Assembly: GCF_009856445.1 (NCBI RefSeq)
Contig: NZ_WMFA01000001.1
Coordinates: forward strand, 248,001-312,000
DNA: 64,000 bases
Origin: Halobacillus litoralis
Lineage (GTDB): Bacteria > Bacillota > Bacilli > Bacillales > Halobacillaceae
Reading direction: 5' to 3'
Part shown: piece after piece, positions 1 through 8,575 of the stretch
Layout: every line of letters starts with the position of its first letter
Numbering within the stretch: the first letter of the stretch is position 1
The notes under the pieces: generated by a model
The model's database searches: none
Told to the model about the DNA's origin: nothing
Seen by the model: only the letters and a program-made list of their open reading frames with translations
Translations under genes and position numbers: made by a program

Positions 1-435
1 GGGATTACGGCACTCATTATCTTTTTATCTGTCGTTGGCGTAAGCGCCTTCCATCAGGGACATACACCTTCGGGAGGTCATATGAAAATCGATCCCGATA
101 AGGTTTCTGAAACAGCTCCCTTCGATCAGCCGGGGGTGCACGAGAAAGAAGATGGTACCTATGAAGTGGTAATGGTGGGGAAAGCTTTCGGGTACGACCC
201 TGGGAAAATTCAAGTACCTGCAGGGAAAGAGGTCATGTTTACCGTTACAAGTTCAGATGTCGTTCACAGCTTTTCCGTCGTCGGAACAAATGTGAACATG
301 ATGGTGGTTCCGGGGGAGATCAACCATAAAAAGCATACGTTCCAAGAGCCTGGTACGTATCTGGTCATTTGTAATGAGTATTGTGGATCCGGCCACCATT
401 TTATGAGCACAGAAATCGAGGTGGTTGAACAATGA
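1..435 (+). CDS. cbaB: ba3-type cytochrome c oxidase subunit II, C-terminal part (5' end outside window)
   Basis: The frame is open from base 1, so the gene begins upstream. The first 17 codons are hydrophobic and look like the end of the single membrane anchor; an ATG at 82 is internal and would lose that anchor. The rest is an extracytoplasmic cupredoxin domain. The CuA site is complete: a His in VVHSF near fragment residue 89, then C-x3-C-x3-H-x2-M at residues 124-135. Subunit II accepts electrons from cytochrome c and passes them to subunit I. The stop overlaps the cbaA start by 4 bp, which indicates translational coupling. The short size fits ba3 rather than caa3 oxidase, since no cytochrome c domain follows. 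Confidence 0.9.
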   Translation, partial: GITALIIFLSVVGVSAFHQGHTPSGGHMKIDPDKVSETAPFDQPGVHEKEDGTYEVVMVGKAFGYDPGKIQVPAGKEVMFTVTSSDVVHSFSVVGTNVNMMVVPGEINHKKHTFQEPGTYLVICNEYCGSGHHFMSTEIEVVEQ

Positions 436-2090
436 TAATGGGACAAATAGCAAAGGGAGAACGGAAACTGGCTCTTGCGAACTTAGGTTTCGCTTATGCG
501 GCTTTCTTAATTGGGACACTTTGTGGTCTTCTTCAGGTGTTTATAAGAAATGACGCTCTAACGTTGCCTGGGTGGCTGGATTATTACCAAGTGTTAACGG
601 CTCATGGACTATTGCTTGCTATCGTCTTTACGACATTCTTCATTTTTGCCTTTTTTCAGGCCGGGATGAGCCGGTCAATTGGGTCATTCGGTCCTAAAGT
701 CCTTTTGTGGAATTGGATTGGTTTTGTTGTAACGTCATTAGGAACCCTTTTAGTTGTCATCATGGTGATCGGAGGCCAGGCTTCAGTCCTCTATACCTTT
801 TATGCTCCTTTGCAGGCTCACGGCCTGTTTTATGTAGGCCTTGCCTTATTTGTCATCGGTACGTGGATCCAGGGGTTTGCTTTAATCGGTCACTACCGGG
901 TATGGAGAAAGCAAAATAAAGGAGAACTCAGTCCGTTATTTGCATTCATGACGGTGGCTACGATTATTCTGTGGGTCATCGCCTGTCTTGGGGTTGTAGC
1001 ATCTGTTCTCTTTCAGTTTATCCCATGGGCCTTCGGGATGGTGGACGGAATCAACGTCGAATTGAGCCGTTCTTTGTTCTGGTATTTCGGTCATCCACTC
1101 GTTTACTTCTGGTTACTTCCTGCGTATATGGCATGGTATGTAATTGTACCGAAAATTCTCGGAACGAAGGTTTTCAGTGATTCGCTTGTACGGTTATCGT
1201 TCGTTCTGTTTATTCTTTTCTCCATTCCTGTCGGTTTTCACCATCAGTTGACAGAGCCAGGGATCGCAAGTTTTTGGAAGTTTCTACAAACAGTATTGAC
1301 GTTTATGGTCATCATTCCTTCTTTGATGACAGCCTTCTCTATGTTTGCCACGTTTGAGTTACGGGGCAGGGAGCTTGGAGGAAAAGGTTTGTTTGGATGG
1401 TTCCGGAAGCTGCCATGGAAGGATGTTCGGTTCACCTCTATCTTTATCGCCATGGCTTTCTTTATTCCTGGTGGAGCAGGCGGAATCATTAATGCAAGTT
1501 TCCAGATGAATGAAGTGATCCACAACACACTATGGGTCGTGGGCCACTTTCATATCACGGTCGGGACACCTGTAGCCATGACATTCTTTGGTCTGACGTT
1601 TTGGCTGATCCCGTACTTGACTGGAAGACGTTTTACGAAAGCTCTTCAAAAGCTCGCTTTTATTCAAATCATTTCATGGTCAGTGGGGATGCTTCTCATG
1701 AGTACAGCCCAGCATGTATTGGGGTTGATGGGCGCTCCGAGACGTACCGCCTATACAGGCTATGCTCATGATGATGCACTTGCGTGGTTTGATGGTATTT
1801 TATCCAATCATGTGACGATGGCTGTCGGCGGATCTATTCTCTTCTTGTCGGCCTCGCTGCTAATATTCATTGTCATTCAATTGTGGTGGGTAGCACCTAA
1901 GGCTGACGCTCATCAAGCAGAATCGTTTCCTTTAGCACCCAGCGATGCTACGGCTACACCAAGATTTTTGGAAAACTGGAAGCTTTGGATCGGAATCGCT
2001 TTTGTACTCATCGCTGTTGCTTACACGATTCCTTTAGCGGATCTCATCCAACATGCACCACCGGGTTCAGGAAGATTCCAAACCTGGTAG
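432..2090 (+). CDS. cbaA: ba3-type cytochrome c oxidase subunit I
   Basis: Catalytic haem-copper subunit of a terminal oxidase in the cytoplasmic membrane; 552 residues, mostly transmembrane helices. Visible ligands are His58 (low-spin haem, in LTAHG), the HPLVY motif at 221-225 (CuB His and cross-linked Tyr), the CuB pair His270-His271, and His372/His374 in GHFHITVG (high-spin haem and low-spin haem). The sequence diverges from A-type oxidases and follows the B-type (ba3) pattern, which usually has high oxygen affinity. ATG at 432 overlaps the cbaB stop; a second in-frame ATG at 438 is an alternative start. A GAGGTGG ribosome site precedes it. Confidence 0.93.
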   Translation: MIMGQIAKGERKLALANLGFAYAAFLIGTLCGLLQVFIRNDALTLPGWLDYYQVLTAHGLLLAIVFTTFFIFAFFQAGMSRSIGSFGPKVLLWNWIGFVVTSLGTLLVVIMVIGGQASVLYTFYAPLQAHGLFYVGLALFVIGTWIQGFALIGHYRVWRKQNKGELSPLFAFMTVATIILWVIACLGVVASVLFQFIPWAFGMVDGINVELSRSLFWYFGHPLVYFWLLPAYMAWYVIVPKILGTKVFSDSLVRLSFVLFILFSIPVGFHHQLTEPGIASFWKFLQTVLTFMVIIPSLMTAFSMFATFELRGRELGGKGLFGWFRKLPWKDVRFTSIFIAMAFFIPGGAGGIINASFQMNEVIHNTLWVVGHFHITVGTPVAMTFFGLTFWLIPYLTGRRFTKALQKLAFIQIISWSVGMLLMSTAQHVLGLMGAPRRTAYTGYAHDDALAWFDGILSNHVTMAVGGSILFLSASLLIFIVIQLWWVAPKADAHQAESFPLAPSDATATPRFLENWKLWIGIAFVLIAVAYTIPLADLIQHAPPGSGRFQTW

Positions 2091-2107
2091 GAGAGGGGGG
2101 GAATACC

Positions 2108-2197
2108 ATGTCATTCGCATTTGCATTTACAGTCGCGTGCATCCCGCTGTTCATTATTGTTAGTACGATTCTTGTAGATTTACAAACGGAGGAATAA
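2108..2197 (+). CDS. 29-residue single-helix membrane protein, candidate ba3 oxidase small subunit
   Basis: A short ORF of 29 codons begins 17 bp after cbaA, behind a strong purine-rich site (GAGAGGGGGG). It encodes one hydrophobic helix (about residues 4-22) followed by the polar tail DLQTEE. Thermus ba3 oxidase has a one-helix subunit IIa of about 34 residues, so position and size suggest an equivalent here. The ORF ends 4 bp before a terminator, so it is the last gene of the oxidase transcript. The function is inferred from context only; there is no conserved catalytic residue. Confidence 0.6.
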   Translation: MSFAFAFTVACIPLFIIVSTILVDLQTEE

Positions 2198-2201
2198 AAA
2201 G

Positions 2202-2232
2202 AGAACGTCGTGACTACTCACGGCGTTCTTTT
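2202..2232. terminator. Terminator after the oxidase operon
   Basis: A 12-bp stem (AGAACGTCGTGA pairing with TCACGGCGTTCT, one G-T pair) has a 4-base loop and is followed by TTTT. It lies between convergent genes and may stop transcription from both sides. Confidence 0.8.
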
Positions 2233-2253
2233 CATTTCCCAGGAAATATGAAA

Positions 2254-2826
2254 TTACGAAGCTACTGGGTGCCGGTCTTCTTTAATGTATCTTGCCTGAA
2301 TCAGTCGTTTTCTGACGATGATGCCAATCCAGCTCGCAAGAAATGCTTTAATGAGTCCGACAGCGATAAACGGATAGACGCCGGCGGCAAGCGCCTGCCC
2401 CCAAGTCATATCGAGGACAAACCTCAACTGAATTGTTCCACATATTAAAGTAATGATCATACCTGTCACATTTGCAACAATCGCCATGGGTAAGTTGAAA
2501 GACGTCTTTTCTAAGATATAACCGGTGATGAAAGCTGTTAAAATGAAACCGAATATGTACCCCCCGGTCGGCCCAGCCAAAACTTGAGCTCCGCCACTGA
2601 ATCCTGCGAAAACAGGAAGTCCGACAGCCCCTAAAGCTGCATACCCAACCATCGCAACTGCTCCCTGCCTGCTTCCTAGAATGGTAGCGGTGAGCCCGAC
2701 AGCTAATGTTTGTCCACTGATGGGTACAACCGGAAGGGGGATTTCGATTTGAGCCATAATGGCTGTCAGTGCCGCAAATAATGCTCCGTTTACAATGAAT
2801 CTCAATTTTTTACTTTCTGGTGACAT
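2254..2826 (-). CDS. bioY: BioY biotin transporter (ECF S component)
   Basis: 190 residues with about six hydrophobic segments. The N-terminal half carries the BioY pattern (IPLPVVPISGQTL, then GAVGLPVFAGFSGG and GPTGGYIFGF). BioY is the substrate-binding membrane component of biotin uptake and works alone or with the shared ECF ATPase module; no EcfA or EcfT genes are adjacent. The ribosome site AAGGAGTG lies 8 bp before ATG. A BirA-type operator precedes the gene, so repression by biotin-loaded BirA is likely. The gene is monocistronic and convergent with the oxidase operon. Confidence 0.92.
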   Translation of the reverse strand: MSPESKKLRFIVNGALFAALTAIMAQIEIPLPVVPISGQTLAVGLTATILGSRQGAVAMVGYAALGAVGLPVFAGFSGGAQVLAGPTGGYIFGFILTAFITGYILEKTSFNLPMAIVANVTGMIITLICGTIQLRFVLDMTWGQALAAGVYPFIAVGLIKAFLASWIGIIVRKRLIQARYIKEDRHPVAS

Positions 2827-2839
2827 ATTTTACACTCCT

Positions 2840-2870
2840 TCGTTAACCTTTTATACATATAAGTTAACAT
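2840..2870 (-). promoter_or_regulatory. BirA operator upstream of bioY
   Basis: Two GTTAAC half-sites (2842-2847 and 2863-2868) are separated by 15 bp of AT-rich sequence. This matches the arrangement of Bacillus BirA operators (GTTAACC, spacer, GTTAAC). The spacer includes TATA-like hexamers, so the operator probably overlaps the promoter. Confidence 0.72.
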
Positions 2871-3082
2871 AAAACGGGTGAGTATATTAGAAAATTCGAA
2901 ACATTTTTCCTTATAATAGTAAAAATGGCGGAAGCATAGGTATTGAGCTTCATTTTCACTTAACTATTCCTTGATATAAACGGTCCAAATGTGTCAGAGT
3001 TTTTAAACTATCTCTAAGGTGGTACAAAAAAGATTTGAGATGAGGTAGAATAGGGTAATGTAAAATTAACGGAGGTTTTACA

Positions 3083-4999
3083 ATGTTTACAAACAATAAA
3101 TATATTAATAAAAAAACTGGTTTAAAACTACTAGTCTACTTATTTGTAATCGGTCTTTTTTGGTTGAAAATGAATTATATACAAACAAGCATCTTTTCAC
3201 TGAATGTGGAGAATTCTAATGAAGCAAACATTCTGGCATTCAATCCACTGAGCAGTATCTTTCTCATCTTTGGACTGGGGATTTTGCTTGCCGGACGTCG
3301 GGGTATGTTCTTTTCCTATATCTTAGGCTCCATTCTTTTATACGTAAATGTTCTCTTTTATAGAGAATACAATGATTTCATTACGATCCCGATGTTAAAC
3401 CAGGTAGCAAACCTCGCGGACCTCGGAGGCAGTATCACGACGATTATGAGTCCGGTCGATGCCTTGCTGTTTGTCGATGTTCTCATTGCAGCTTTTCTAT
3501 TATTCTACTTGAAACCCTCACGCTTCCAGGTATTCAAGCCAAAGCGCTGGGAAGGTATCGTTCTAGCTATTGTTGCCATTCCTTTGTTCATGATTAACCT
3601 GCAGTGGGCAGAGCAGGAACGAACAGATCTCTTAGAGCGTACGTTTGATCGTAATATGCTCGTTAAGTATATTGGTGTTATCAATTACCATGTCTATGAT
3701 GTGGTGTTGCAGGGTAAAACCGAGATGAAAAAGACGCTGGCGGACAGTAACGAACTTGTACCGGTCATCAACTACTTGAACGAAAATAAATCGGAAGACA
3801 GCGATCGTTTAGAAGGTGTCGCAGAAGGTAAAAACGTCATAGTACTTTCTCTGGAAAGTACACAGACCTTCGTTGTCGACAATACGTTGCACGGAGAAGA
3901 ATTGACTCCTTACTTCAATGACCTGAAAGAAGAAGGCATCTACTTTGATAACTTCTATCACCAAGTGAAGCAGGGACGTACGTCAGACTCCGAGTTTTTA
4001 CTTGCGAACTCTATGTATCCATTAAACCGTGGTGCGGTTTTCTTCACTCATTCATCAAATGAATATGAAGGGCTTCCAAGTTTACTTGGCGAGAATGGCT
4101 ATTTTACCAGCTCCATGCACGCGAATGATAAAACGTTCTGGAACCGTAATGTGATGTATGATTCGCTAGGCTATGATGAATATTTCTCCAAGGAAGATTA
4201 CGCTGTCACTCCGGAAAAATCACACGGCTGGGGTTATTTGGATGAATATTTCTTCGAGGATTCTTTGAATATGATGAAAGAAATGGATAAACCTTTCTAC
4301 TCGAAGATGATTACGTTGACGAACCATTATCCATTCACACTTCCTGAAGAGCAAAAGTTCATCGAAGAAGGGGAGACAGGGAGTGGTACGTTGAACCGTT
4401 ACTTCCAAACCATCCGTTATCAGGATGAAGCTTTGAAGAAGTTCGTTGAAGAATTCAAGAATTCAGAGCTTTATGATGATACCATACTCGTCATGTATGG
4501 GGACCACTTCGGAATTTCTGAAAACCACCAAGAAGCGATGGGTGAGTACCTGGATAAAGAGATTAACGACTACGAACAATTCCAGTTGCAGCGTGTTCCG
4601 ATGTTGATTTACGGAAAAGGAATTGACGCTGAGAAAAACCATACGGTTGGGGGTCAAGTTGACCTGCGCCCAACATTGACCAATTTGCTGGGTATTCAAG
4701 ATGATAACCCTATACAATTCGGACACGACCTTCTTGATAAGGATCGCCGTCAATTGATGATCACTCGTGATGGTAACTTTGCAAGCGAGGAATATGTAGG
4801 TATTCAAGGAACCTGTTATGATCGCGAGACAGGGGAAGAGCTGGAAGCTGACCTTTGTAATGAAGGGTTCGAGAAGGCCCAGGAGGAATTGGAGATGTCT
4901 GATTCAATCATCTATGGTGACTTGCTGCGTTACCTGGATGAAACAGAGATGGTCCAAAGCGAGAGTACTGAACCAAATCAAAATAAACAAGAAAAATAA
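3083..4999 (+). CDS. Lipoteichoic acid synthase family (LtaS-type) phosphoglycerol transferase
   Basis: 638 residues: about five transmembrane helices in the first 180, then an extracellular sulfatase-fold domain. Metal and catalytic residues are visible: Glu258 in SLEST and Thr300 in QGRTSDSEF, the latter at the same number as the S. aureus LtaS nucleophile, and a GDH motif near residue 474. The enzyme polymerises glycerol phosphate from phosphatidylglycerol onto the lipoteichoic acid anchor on the outer membrane face. B. subtilis has several paralogues (LtaS, YfnI, YqgS, YvgJ), so which one this equals cannot be told. The acidic tail after residue 600 is low complexity. The site GGAGG lies 7 bp before ATG, and a strong terminator follows. 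Confidence 0.9.
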   Translation: MFTNNKYINKKTGLKLLVYLFVIGLFWLKMNYIQTSIFSLNVENSNEANILAFNPLSSIFLIFGLGILLAGRRGMFFSYILGSILLYVNVLFYREYNDFITIPMLNQVANLADLGGSITTIMSPVDALLFVDVLIAAFLLFYLKPSRFQVFKPKRWEGIVLAIVAIPLFMINLQWAEQERTDLLERTFDRNMLVKYIGVINYHVYDVVLQGKTEMKKTLADSNELVPVINYLNENKSEDSDRLEGVAEGKNVIVLSLESTQTFVVDNTLHGEELTPYFNDLKEEGIYFDNFYHQVKQGRTSDSEFLLANSMYPLNRGAVFFTHSSNEYEGLPSLLGENGYFTSSMHANDKTFWNRNVMYDSLGYDEYFSKEDYAVTPEKSHGWGYLDEYFFEDSLNMMKEMDKPFYSKMITLTNHYPFTLPEEQKFIEEGETGSGTLNRYFQTIRYQDEALKKFVEEFKNSELYDDTILVMYGDHFGISENHQEAMGEYLDKEINDYEQFQLQRVPMLIYGKGIDAEKNHTVGGQVDLRPTLTNLLGIQDDNPIQFGHDLLDKDRRQLMITRDGNFASEEYVGIQGTCYDRETGEELEADLCNEGFEKAQEELEMSDSIIYGDLLRYLDETEMVQSESTEPNQNKQEK

Positions 5000-5001
5000 G
5001 C

Positions 5002-5039
5002 AAAAACCTCTCTCCTGATAAAAGGAGAGAGGTTTTTTT
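5002..5039 (+). terminator. Rho-independent terminator after the LtaS-type gene
   Basis: Perfect stem AACCTCTCTCCT / AGGAGAGAGGTT with a short loop, followed by seven T residues. Confidence 0.92.
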
Positions 5040-5071
5040 GATGGGATGATACATAGATGTTTCTATGAGGA

Positions 5072-5175
5072 TTAACCCCCCATGACAAAACGGATCCAGT
5101 CCATTTCACTTTTCGTGAAGATGACCACGTTGAATTTGTCAGTTCTGAAGCCCTTAACTCTTTGATTGGTACCCT
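5072..5175 (-). pseudogene. Possible coding remnant in the 296-bp gap
   Basis: Between the LtaS-type gene and the sulfur operon the minus strand holds an open stretch of about 31 codons ending in TAA at 5072. It has protein-like composition (FRTDKFNVVIFTKSEMDW). A purine-rich GGGGGAGGG precedes it, but the frame opens from a stop and has no ATG, GTG or TTG at a usable place. It may be the tail of a decayed gene. I do not recognise the family. The rest of the gap shows nothing beyond the hairpin at 5286. Confidence 0.25.
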
Positions 5176-5285
5176 CCCCCTATAAAATAATCCAGGTCAT
5201 GGGAAGTAATTAGAAGTGTGGATCGACTGAAAAGCAGGAGGATAGTCAGGCAATCTAAAAAGGGGAACATACAGGCATGTACCTA

Positions 5286-5323
5286 AAGAAAGAGCAGCGA
5301 CCCTTTAAGGTCCTGCTCTTTCT
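5286..5323 (-). terminator. Terminator of the sulfur operon
   Basis: Inverted repeat AGAAAGAGCAG / CTGCTCTTTCT with an imperfect inner stem, lying just beyond the TauE stop on the minus strand and followed there by a T-rich run. Confidence 0.7.
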
Positions 5324-5335
5324 GTGTACTCAGTA

Positions 5336-6112
5336 TTAGAAGATATCCATCCATACTTTGATTGTTGTTCCTAAAATCAATAGCGCGAGTACAGTCTGTA
5401 GAATCTTTGTATTTACTTTTTTACCAGCCATCGCTCCAAGTGGTGCAGCAATTAAACTTGCCACAACCATAATCGCTGCAGGGAAGTATTCGACCTGCCC
5501 TGTCGTCACCTTTCCGACTGTCGCTCCGATGGATGAAATCAACGTAATAGCAAGAGATGATGCGATCGTCATCCGTGTCGGGATCTTAAGCACAACAAGC
5601 ATGATCGGTACCAATAAGAAAGCTCCTGCGGCACCCACAATCCCTGCTCCTATTCCTACAATTAGTGCGAGAATGGCAGCTAGAGGTTTGTTAAAGGTGA
5701 CTTCATCCAATGGCTTGTCATCAATACCTTTTTTCGGTACGAACATCATAACCGTCGCAATTAAAGCAAGAACACCGTAAACAATATTAATGCCGTCTTC
5801 AGCCATGAACCTTGATCCATAACCACCTATGAAGCTACCGATCAAAATACTGACACCCATATATAAAATGAGCTCTTTGTTCAGGAAACCGCCTTTACGG
5901 TAGGCCCAAACACCACCGATGGTCGCGAAAAAGACCTGCACGGCACTGATGCCGGATACTTCATGGGCGGTGAAGGCTGTAAAACCAACAAGCGGCGGTA
6001 TATAAAGCAGCATTGGATATTTGATGATGGAACCCCCGATGCCGAGCATTCCGGATATATAAGATCCTATGAAGCCGATAAGAAAGATCGTGATGATTAA
6101 TCCGAATTCCAT
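5336..6112 (-). CDS. TauE/SafE-family sulfite or sulfur-anion exporter
   Basis: 258 residues with about eight membrane helices in the two-repeat TauE/SafE layout (N-terminal [15 protein letters not shown], mid-protein [17 protein letters not shown]). In the related B. subtilis yrk cluster the last gene (yrkJ) is the same family. In persulfide operons such exporters are thought to remove sulfite or thiosulfate made from oxidised persulfides. It ends the minus-strand operon and is separated from the TusA gene by a hairpin that may lower its expression. The site AGGAGG precedes ATG. The substrate is inferred from context. Confidence 0.82.
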   Translation of the reverse strand: MEFGLIITIFLIGFIGSYISGMLGIGGSIIKYPMLLYIPPLVGFTAFTAHEVSGISAVQVFFATIGGVWAYRKGGFLNKELILYMGVSILIGSFIGGYGSRFMAEDGINIVYGVLALIATVMMFVPKKGIDDKPLDEVTFNKPLAAILALIVGIGAGIVGAAGAFLLVPIMLVVLKIPTRMTIASSLAITLISSIGATVGKVTTGQVEYFPAAIMVVASLIAAPLGAMAGKKVNTKILQTVLALLILGTTIKVWMDIF

Positions 6113-6136
6113 AGTCTAGTTTACCTCCTATAAAAA

Positions 6137-6160
6137 AGGGAACCGTCCTAGGTTCCCTTT
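6137..6160 (-). terminator. Intercistronic hairpin between TusA and TauE genes
   Basis: AAGGGAACC / GGTTCCCTT, 9-bp stem with a 6-base loop. On the minus strand the T-tract is short, so it may be a partial terminator or an mRNA-stability hairpin inside the operon. Confidence 0.6.
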
Positions 6161-6190
6161 ATTCCATAATGTTCTTCAGGTGATTCTTGA

Positions 6191-6421
6191 TTATTCGCCC
6201 TTTTTAATCCAGAACTTGAATACGCCATTGTCTTCTTCTGTTTGTAGAAGTTCATGGCCACCGGACTTCGCCCATGCGGTCAAGTCTGCTTTTGCTCCTT
6301 GGTCTGTTGCGTGGATTTCAAGAACTTCTCCAGCTTCGATGTCTTTCATCGCTTTCTTTGTTTTCACGATTGGCATTGGGCAAGCCAGTCCTTTTGCATC
6401 AAGTGTTTTTGTTACGTTCAT
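6191..6421 (-). CDS. TusA-family sulfur carrier protein
   Basis: 76 residues. Cys14 in the [10 protein letters not shown] motif is the conserved sulfur-carrying cysteine of TusA/SirA proteins, which pass sulfane sulfur between rhodaneses, DsrE-like proteins and acceptors. It is nearly identical over its first 45 residues to the TusA half of the gene at 7666-8229, which points to a duplication within the operon. It corresponds in position to B. subtilis yrkI. The site GGAGG lies about 8 bp before ATG. Confidence 0.9.
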   Translation of the reverse strand: MNVTKTLDAKGLACPMPIVKTKKAMKDIEAGEVLEIHATDQGAKADLTAWAKSGGHELLQTEEDNGVFKFWIKKGE

Positions 6422-6490
6422 AATTGAATACCTCCAAATGTTAATAATGATTGATTAGGGAGAGCCCGCATTCCCCGGGCTCATGAGTTT

Positions 6491-7621
6491 TTATCTTACG
6501 GCACAACGGTTTGGGCCGATTTCCATTTCACGCTGTTCTTCATTGTCGGGGCTGATTTTACCCATGTTTGTTTCACGGATTTCCTGATAAGCGTTTGGTT
6601 GAGGGGGCAGATTCTCTGTAACCAATTTTCTAAACTCTTCTTGATCATCGATGTTCAAGCCGTGGTTCTTTTCAAATAGGGTACCTAGTTTTTCGGCAAC
6701 GGTACCGTCTTCGTTCAACTCATCCATGATCATGAAGTGAGCTGGAAGGACGATCAGTTCGTCAGAAAGCTCTTTATAACGTGTATAAAGGGTTTCTCTC
6801 AGGTCCATGACCCAGTCATCGGCTTTCCCGGCAAGATCTGGACGTCCGATAGAGTCGATGAACAGGATGTCACCTGTCATCAAGTATTGATCATCCACGA
6901 CGAAAGAAGTAGATCCTTTCGTGTGGCCAGGAGAATACAACGCATGAATATCAATGTTTGTATTTCCTACAGTGACATGGTCTCCATCACGAAGGGGTTG
7001 GTAATCGAATGTCACTTCACCAGCATCTTCTGGAGGGAGCCAGTACGTGGCACCTGTTTGTTCTGCAATCTTGCGTCCACCAGAAATGTGGTCGGCATGC
7101 AAGTGCGTATCAAAAACGTTTGTGATTTTTACACCTATTTCTTTAGCGAAATCAACATACACATCTGTCATTCTTGTAGAGTCAATGATTGCTGCTTCCC
7201 CGTTAGATACAACCATGTAGGAAAGGCAGCCTTTACCGATACGTACGAACTGATAAAGCTCGCAGCCATCTTTCAGGTCATTGACTTTGATCGGCTCCAA
7301 GTGCTCACTCCAGGCTTTCATTCCGCCTTCTACGGAGTAAACATTTTCGAATCCTTCTTCTACAAGCATTTCAGCAACCATTTGAGAAGAACCGCCTTTG
7401 GCACAAACGACAGCAATTTCTTTATCTTTTGGCAGCTGATCTGCGATCTCTTCGACACCATCAAGGAGATCGAAATAAGGAACGTTCAAGTAAGAAAAGT
7501 TTTCACCTTCGATTTTCCAGTCTTGGTACGCATCTTCTGTTCGGACATCAAGAAGGAATAGCTCTTCATTGTTCAACACTTTATTAGTAATTTCTTTTAC
7601 CGTCATGTTTTTAACAGTCAT
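6491..7621 (-). CDS. Rhodanese-MBL fusion, persulfide dioxygenase-like
   Basis: 376 residues. An N-terminal rhodanese domain (residues 1-110) has Cys73 in the active loop [11 protein letters not shown]-terminal metallo-beta-lactamase domain carries THLHADH (His173, His175, Asp177, His178) and later GHTKGS and a TGDILF segment, as in ETHE1-type persulfide dioxygenases. Such enzymes oxidise low-molecular-weight persulfides to sulfite with O2. The domain order is the reverse of S. aureus CstB (MBL first) and matches B. subtilis YrkH. The gene is the centre of the operon; neighbours supply sulfur carriers and an exporter. The family call is firm, the exact reaction inferred. Confidence 0.85.
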   Translation of the reverse strand: MTVKNMTVKEITNKVLNNEELFLLDVRTEDAYQDWKIEGENFSYLNVPYFDLLDGVEEIADQLPKDKEIAVVCAKGGSSQMVAEMLVEEGFENVYSVEGGMKAWSEHLEPIKVNDLKDGCELYQFVRIGKGCLSYMVVSNGEAAIIDSTRMTDVYVDFAKEIGVKITNVFDTHLHADHISGGRKIAEQTGATYWLPPEDAGEVTFDYQPLRDGDHVTVGNTNIDIHALYSPGHTKGSTSFVVDDQYLMTGDILFIDSIGRPDLAGKADDWVMDLRETLYTRYKELSDELIVLPAHFMIMDELNEDGTVAEKLGTLFEKNHGLNIDDQEEFRKLVTENLPPQPNAYQEIRETNMGKISPDNEEQREMEIGPNRCAVR

Positions 7622-7665
7622 CTTATTACCTCCCAGGGTATTAATTTTAGTAAAAAAATATAGAA

Positions 7666-8229
7666 TTAAAGCTTCGTCGTTTCGCCATTCCAGCCACTCA
7701 TGCCTGGAACAACATTGTAAACATTCTCAAAACCTTTTTCTGTCAGTTTCTGTGCAGCAAGATCACTTCTGCTTCCTGTACGGCAGACGATATAAATGTT
7801 TTTCGTACGATCCAGTTCATCTGCACGTTCTTCAAGTTCACCAAGAGGGATAGACGTGGCTTCAGGGATATGCTCAAACGCATATTCCGCAGATTCGCGC
7901 ACATCCAGGATAAGGACGTTCTCGTTTTTGCGAAGACTATTCAAATCTTCGTTGTTTGCAACATTCGGATGTTTCTTCTCCTGTTCTTCTTCACCGCTTG
8001 ATTTGCGGACATAGTGCTTGAGTACATCTCCCTCTTCAATCGTACCCAAGTACTGATGACCTGCACTTTTCGTCCATGCTTCAAGGTCTGCTTTAGATCC
8101 TTTATCAGTGGCTTGAATTTCAAGGACCTGCCCAGCTTCAATGTCCTTCATTGTTTTCTTTGTCTTCACAATTGGCATAGGACATGCTAATCCTTTGGCA
8201 TCTAACGTAAGATCTGTTTTCAGTTCCAT
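7666..8229 (-). CDS. TusA-rhodanese fusion sulfurtransferase (YrkF-like)
   Basis: 187 residues with two domains: TusA (residues 1-76, Cys16 in [10 protein letters not shown]) and rhodanese (about 90-187, Cys149 in [10 protein letters not shown]), joined by an acidic linker. Having both cysteines in one chain suggests direct persulfide relay from rhodanese to carrier. B. subtilis YrkF has the same size and architecture. The site GGAGG is 8 bp before ATG. It lies between the single-domain rhodanese and the rhodanese-MBL gene with short gaps, so they are co-transcribed. Confidence 0.88.
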   Translation of the reverse strand: MELKTDLTLDAKGLACPMPIVKTKKTMKDIEAGQVLEIQATDKGSKADLEAWTKSAGHQYLGTIEEGDVLKHYVRKSSGEEEQEKKHPNVANNEDLNSLRKNENVLILDVRESAEYAFEHIPEATSIPLGELEERADELDRTKNIYIVCRTGSRSDLAAQKLTEKGFENVYNVVPGMSGWNGETTKL

Positions 8230-8262
8230 TCTTACATTCCTCCTCTACCCTTATAGGGGGAT

Positions 8263-8559
8263 TTATTTCGTTGGACCTTCCCAGCTCATCATGCCGCCTT
8301 CCATGTTCGTCACATCGAAACCTTTATCTTCAAGAATTTGTGATGCACGGCCACTGCGGCCACCGGAACGACAAACCATGATATAAGATTTATCCTTATC
8401 CAATTCATCTGCGCGCTCTTCGACAGTCCCTAGAGCGATGTGTTTCGCACCAGGAATCATTCCTTCAGCGACTTCCTCGTCTTCACGGACATCGATAATG
8501 TTTAGTTCTTTACCTTCAGATAGTCTTTCTTCTACTTCTTTAGCTGTCATTGTTTTCAT
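8263..8559 (-). CDS. Single-domain rhodanese
   Basis: 98 residues, the usual length for a stand-alone rhodanese. The active loop is MVCRSGGRSG with Cys63; the CH2A-like IIDVRE and the MEGGM segment near the end are also present. It accepts sulfane sulfur on Cys63 and probably passes it to the TusA domains encoded next to it. The active loop resembles that of the YrkF-like rhodanese more than that of the MBL fusion. The site GAGGT precedes ATG; the gap to the DsrE-like gene is 16 bp. Confidence 0.88.
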   Translation of the reverse strand: MKTMTAKEVEERLSEGKELNIIDVREDEEVAEGMIPGAKHIALGTVEERADELDKDKSYIMVCRSGGRSGRASQILEDKGFDVTNMEGGMMSWEGPTK

Positions 8560-8575
8560 AAATGATACCTCCTAA

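Noticed and set aside
82-435. ATG at 82 as the start of cbaB
   Set aside because: The frame is open from base 1 and the upstream codons are hydrophobic, as expected for the membrane anchor of subunit II.
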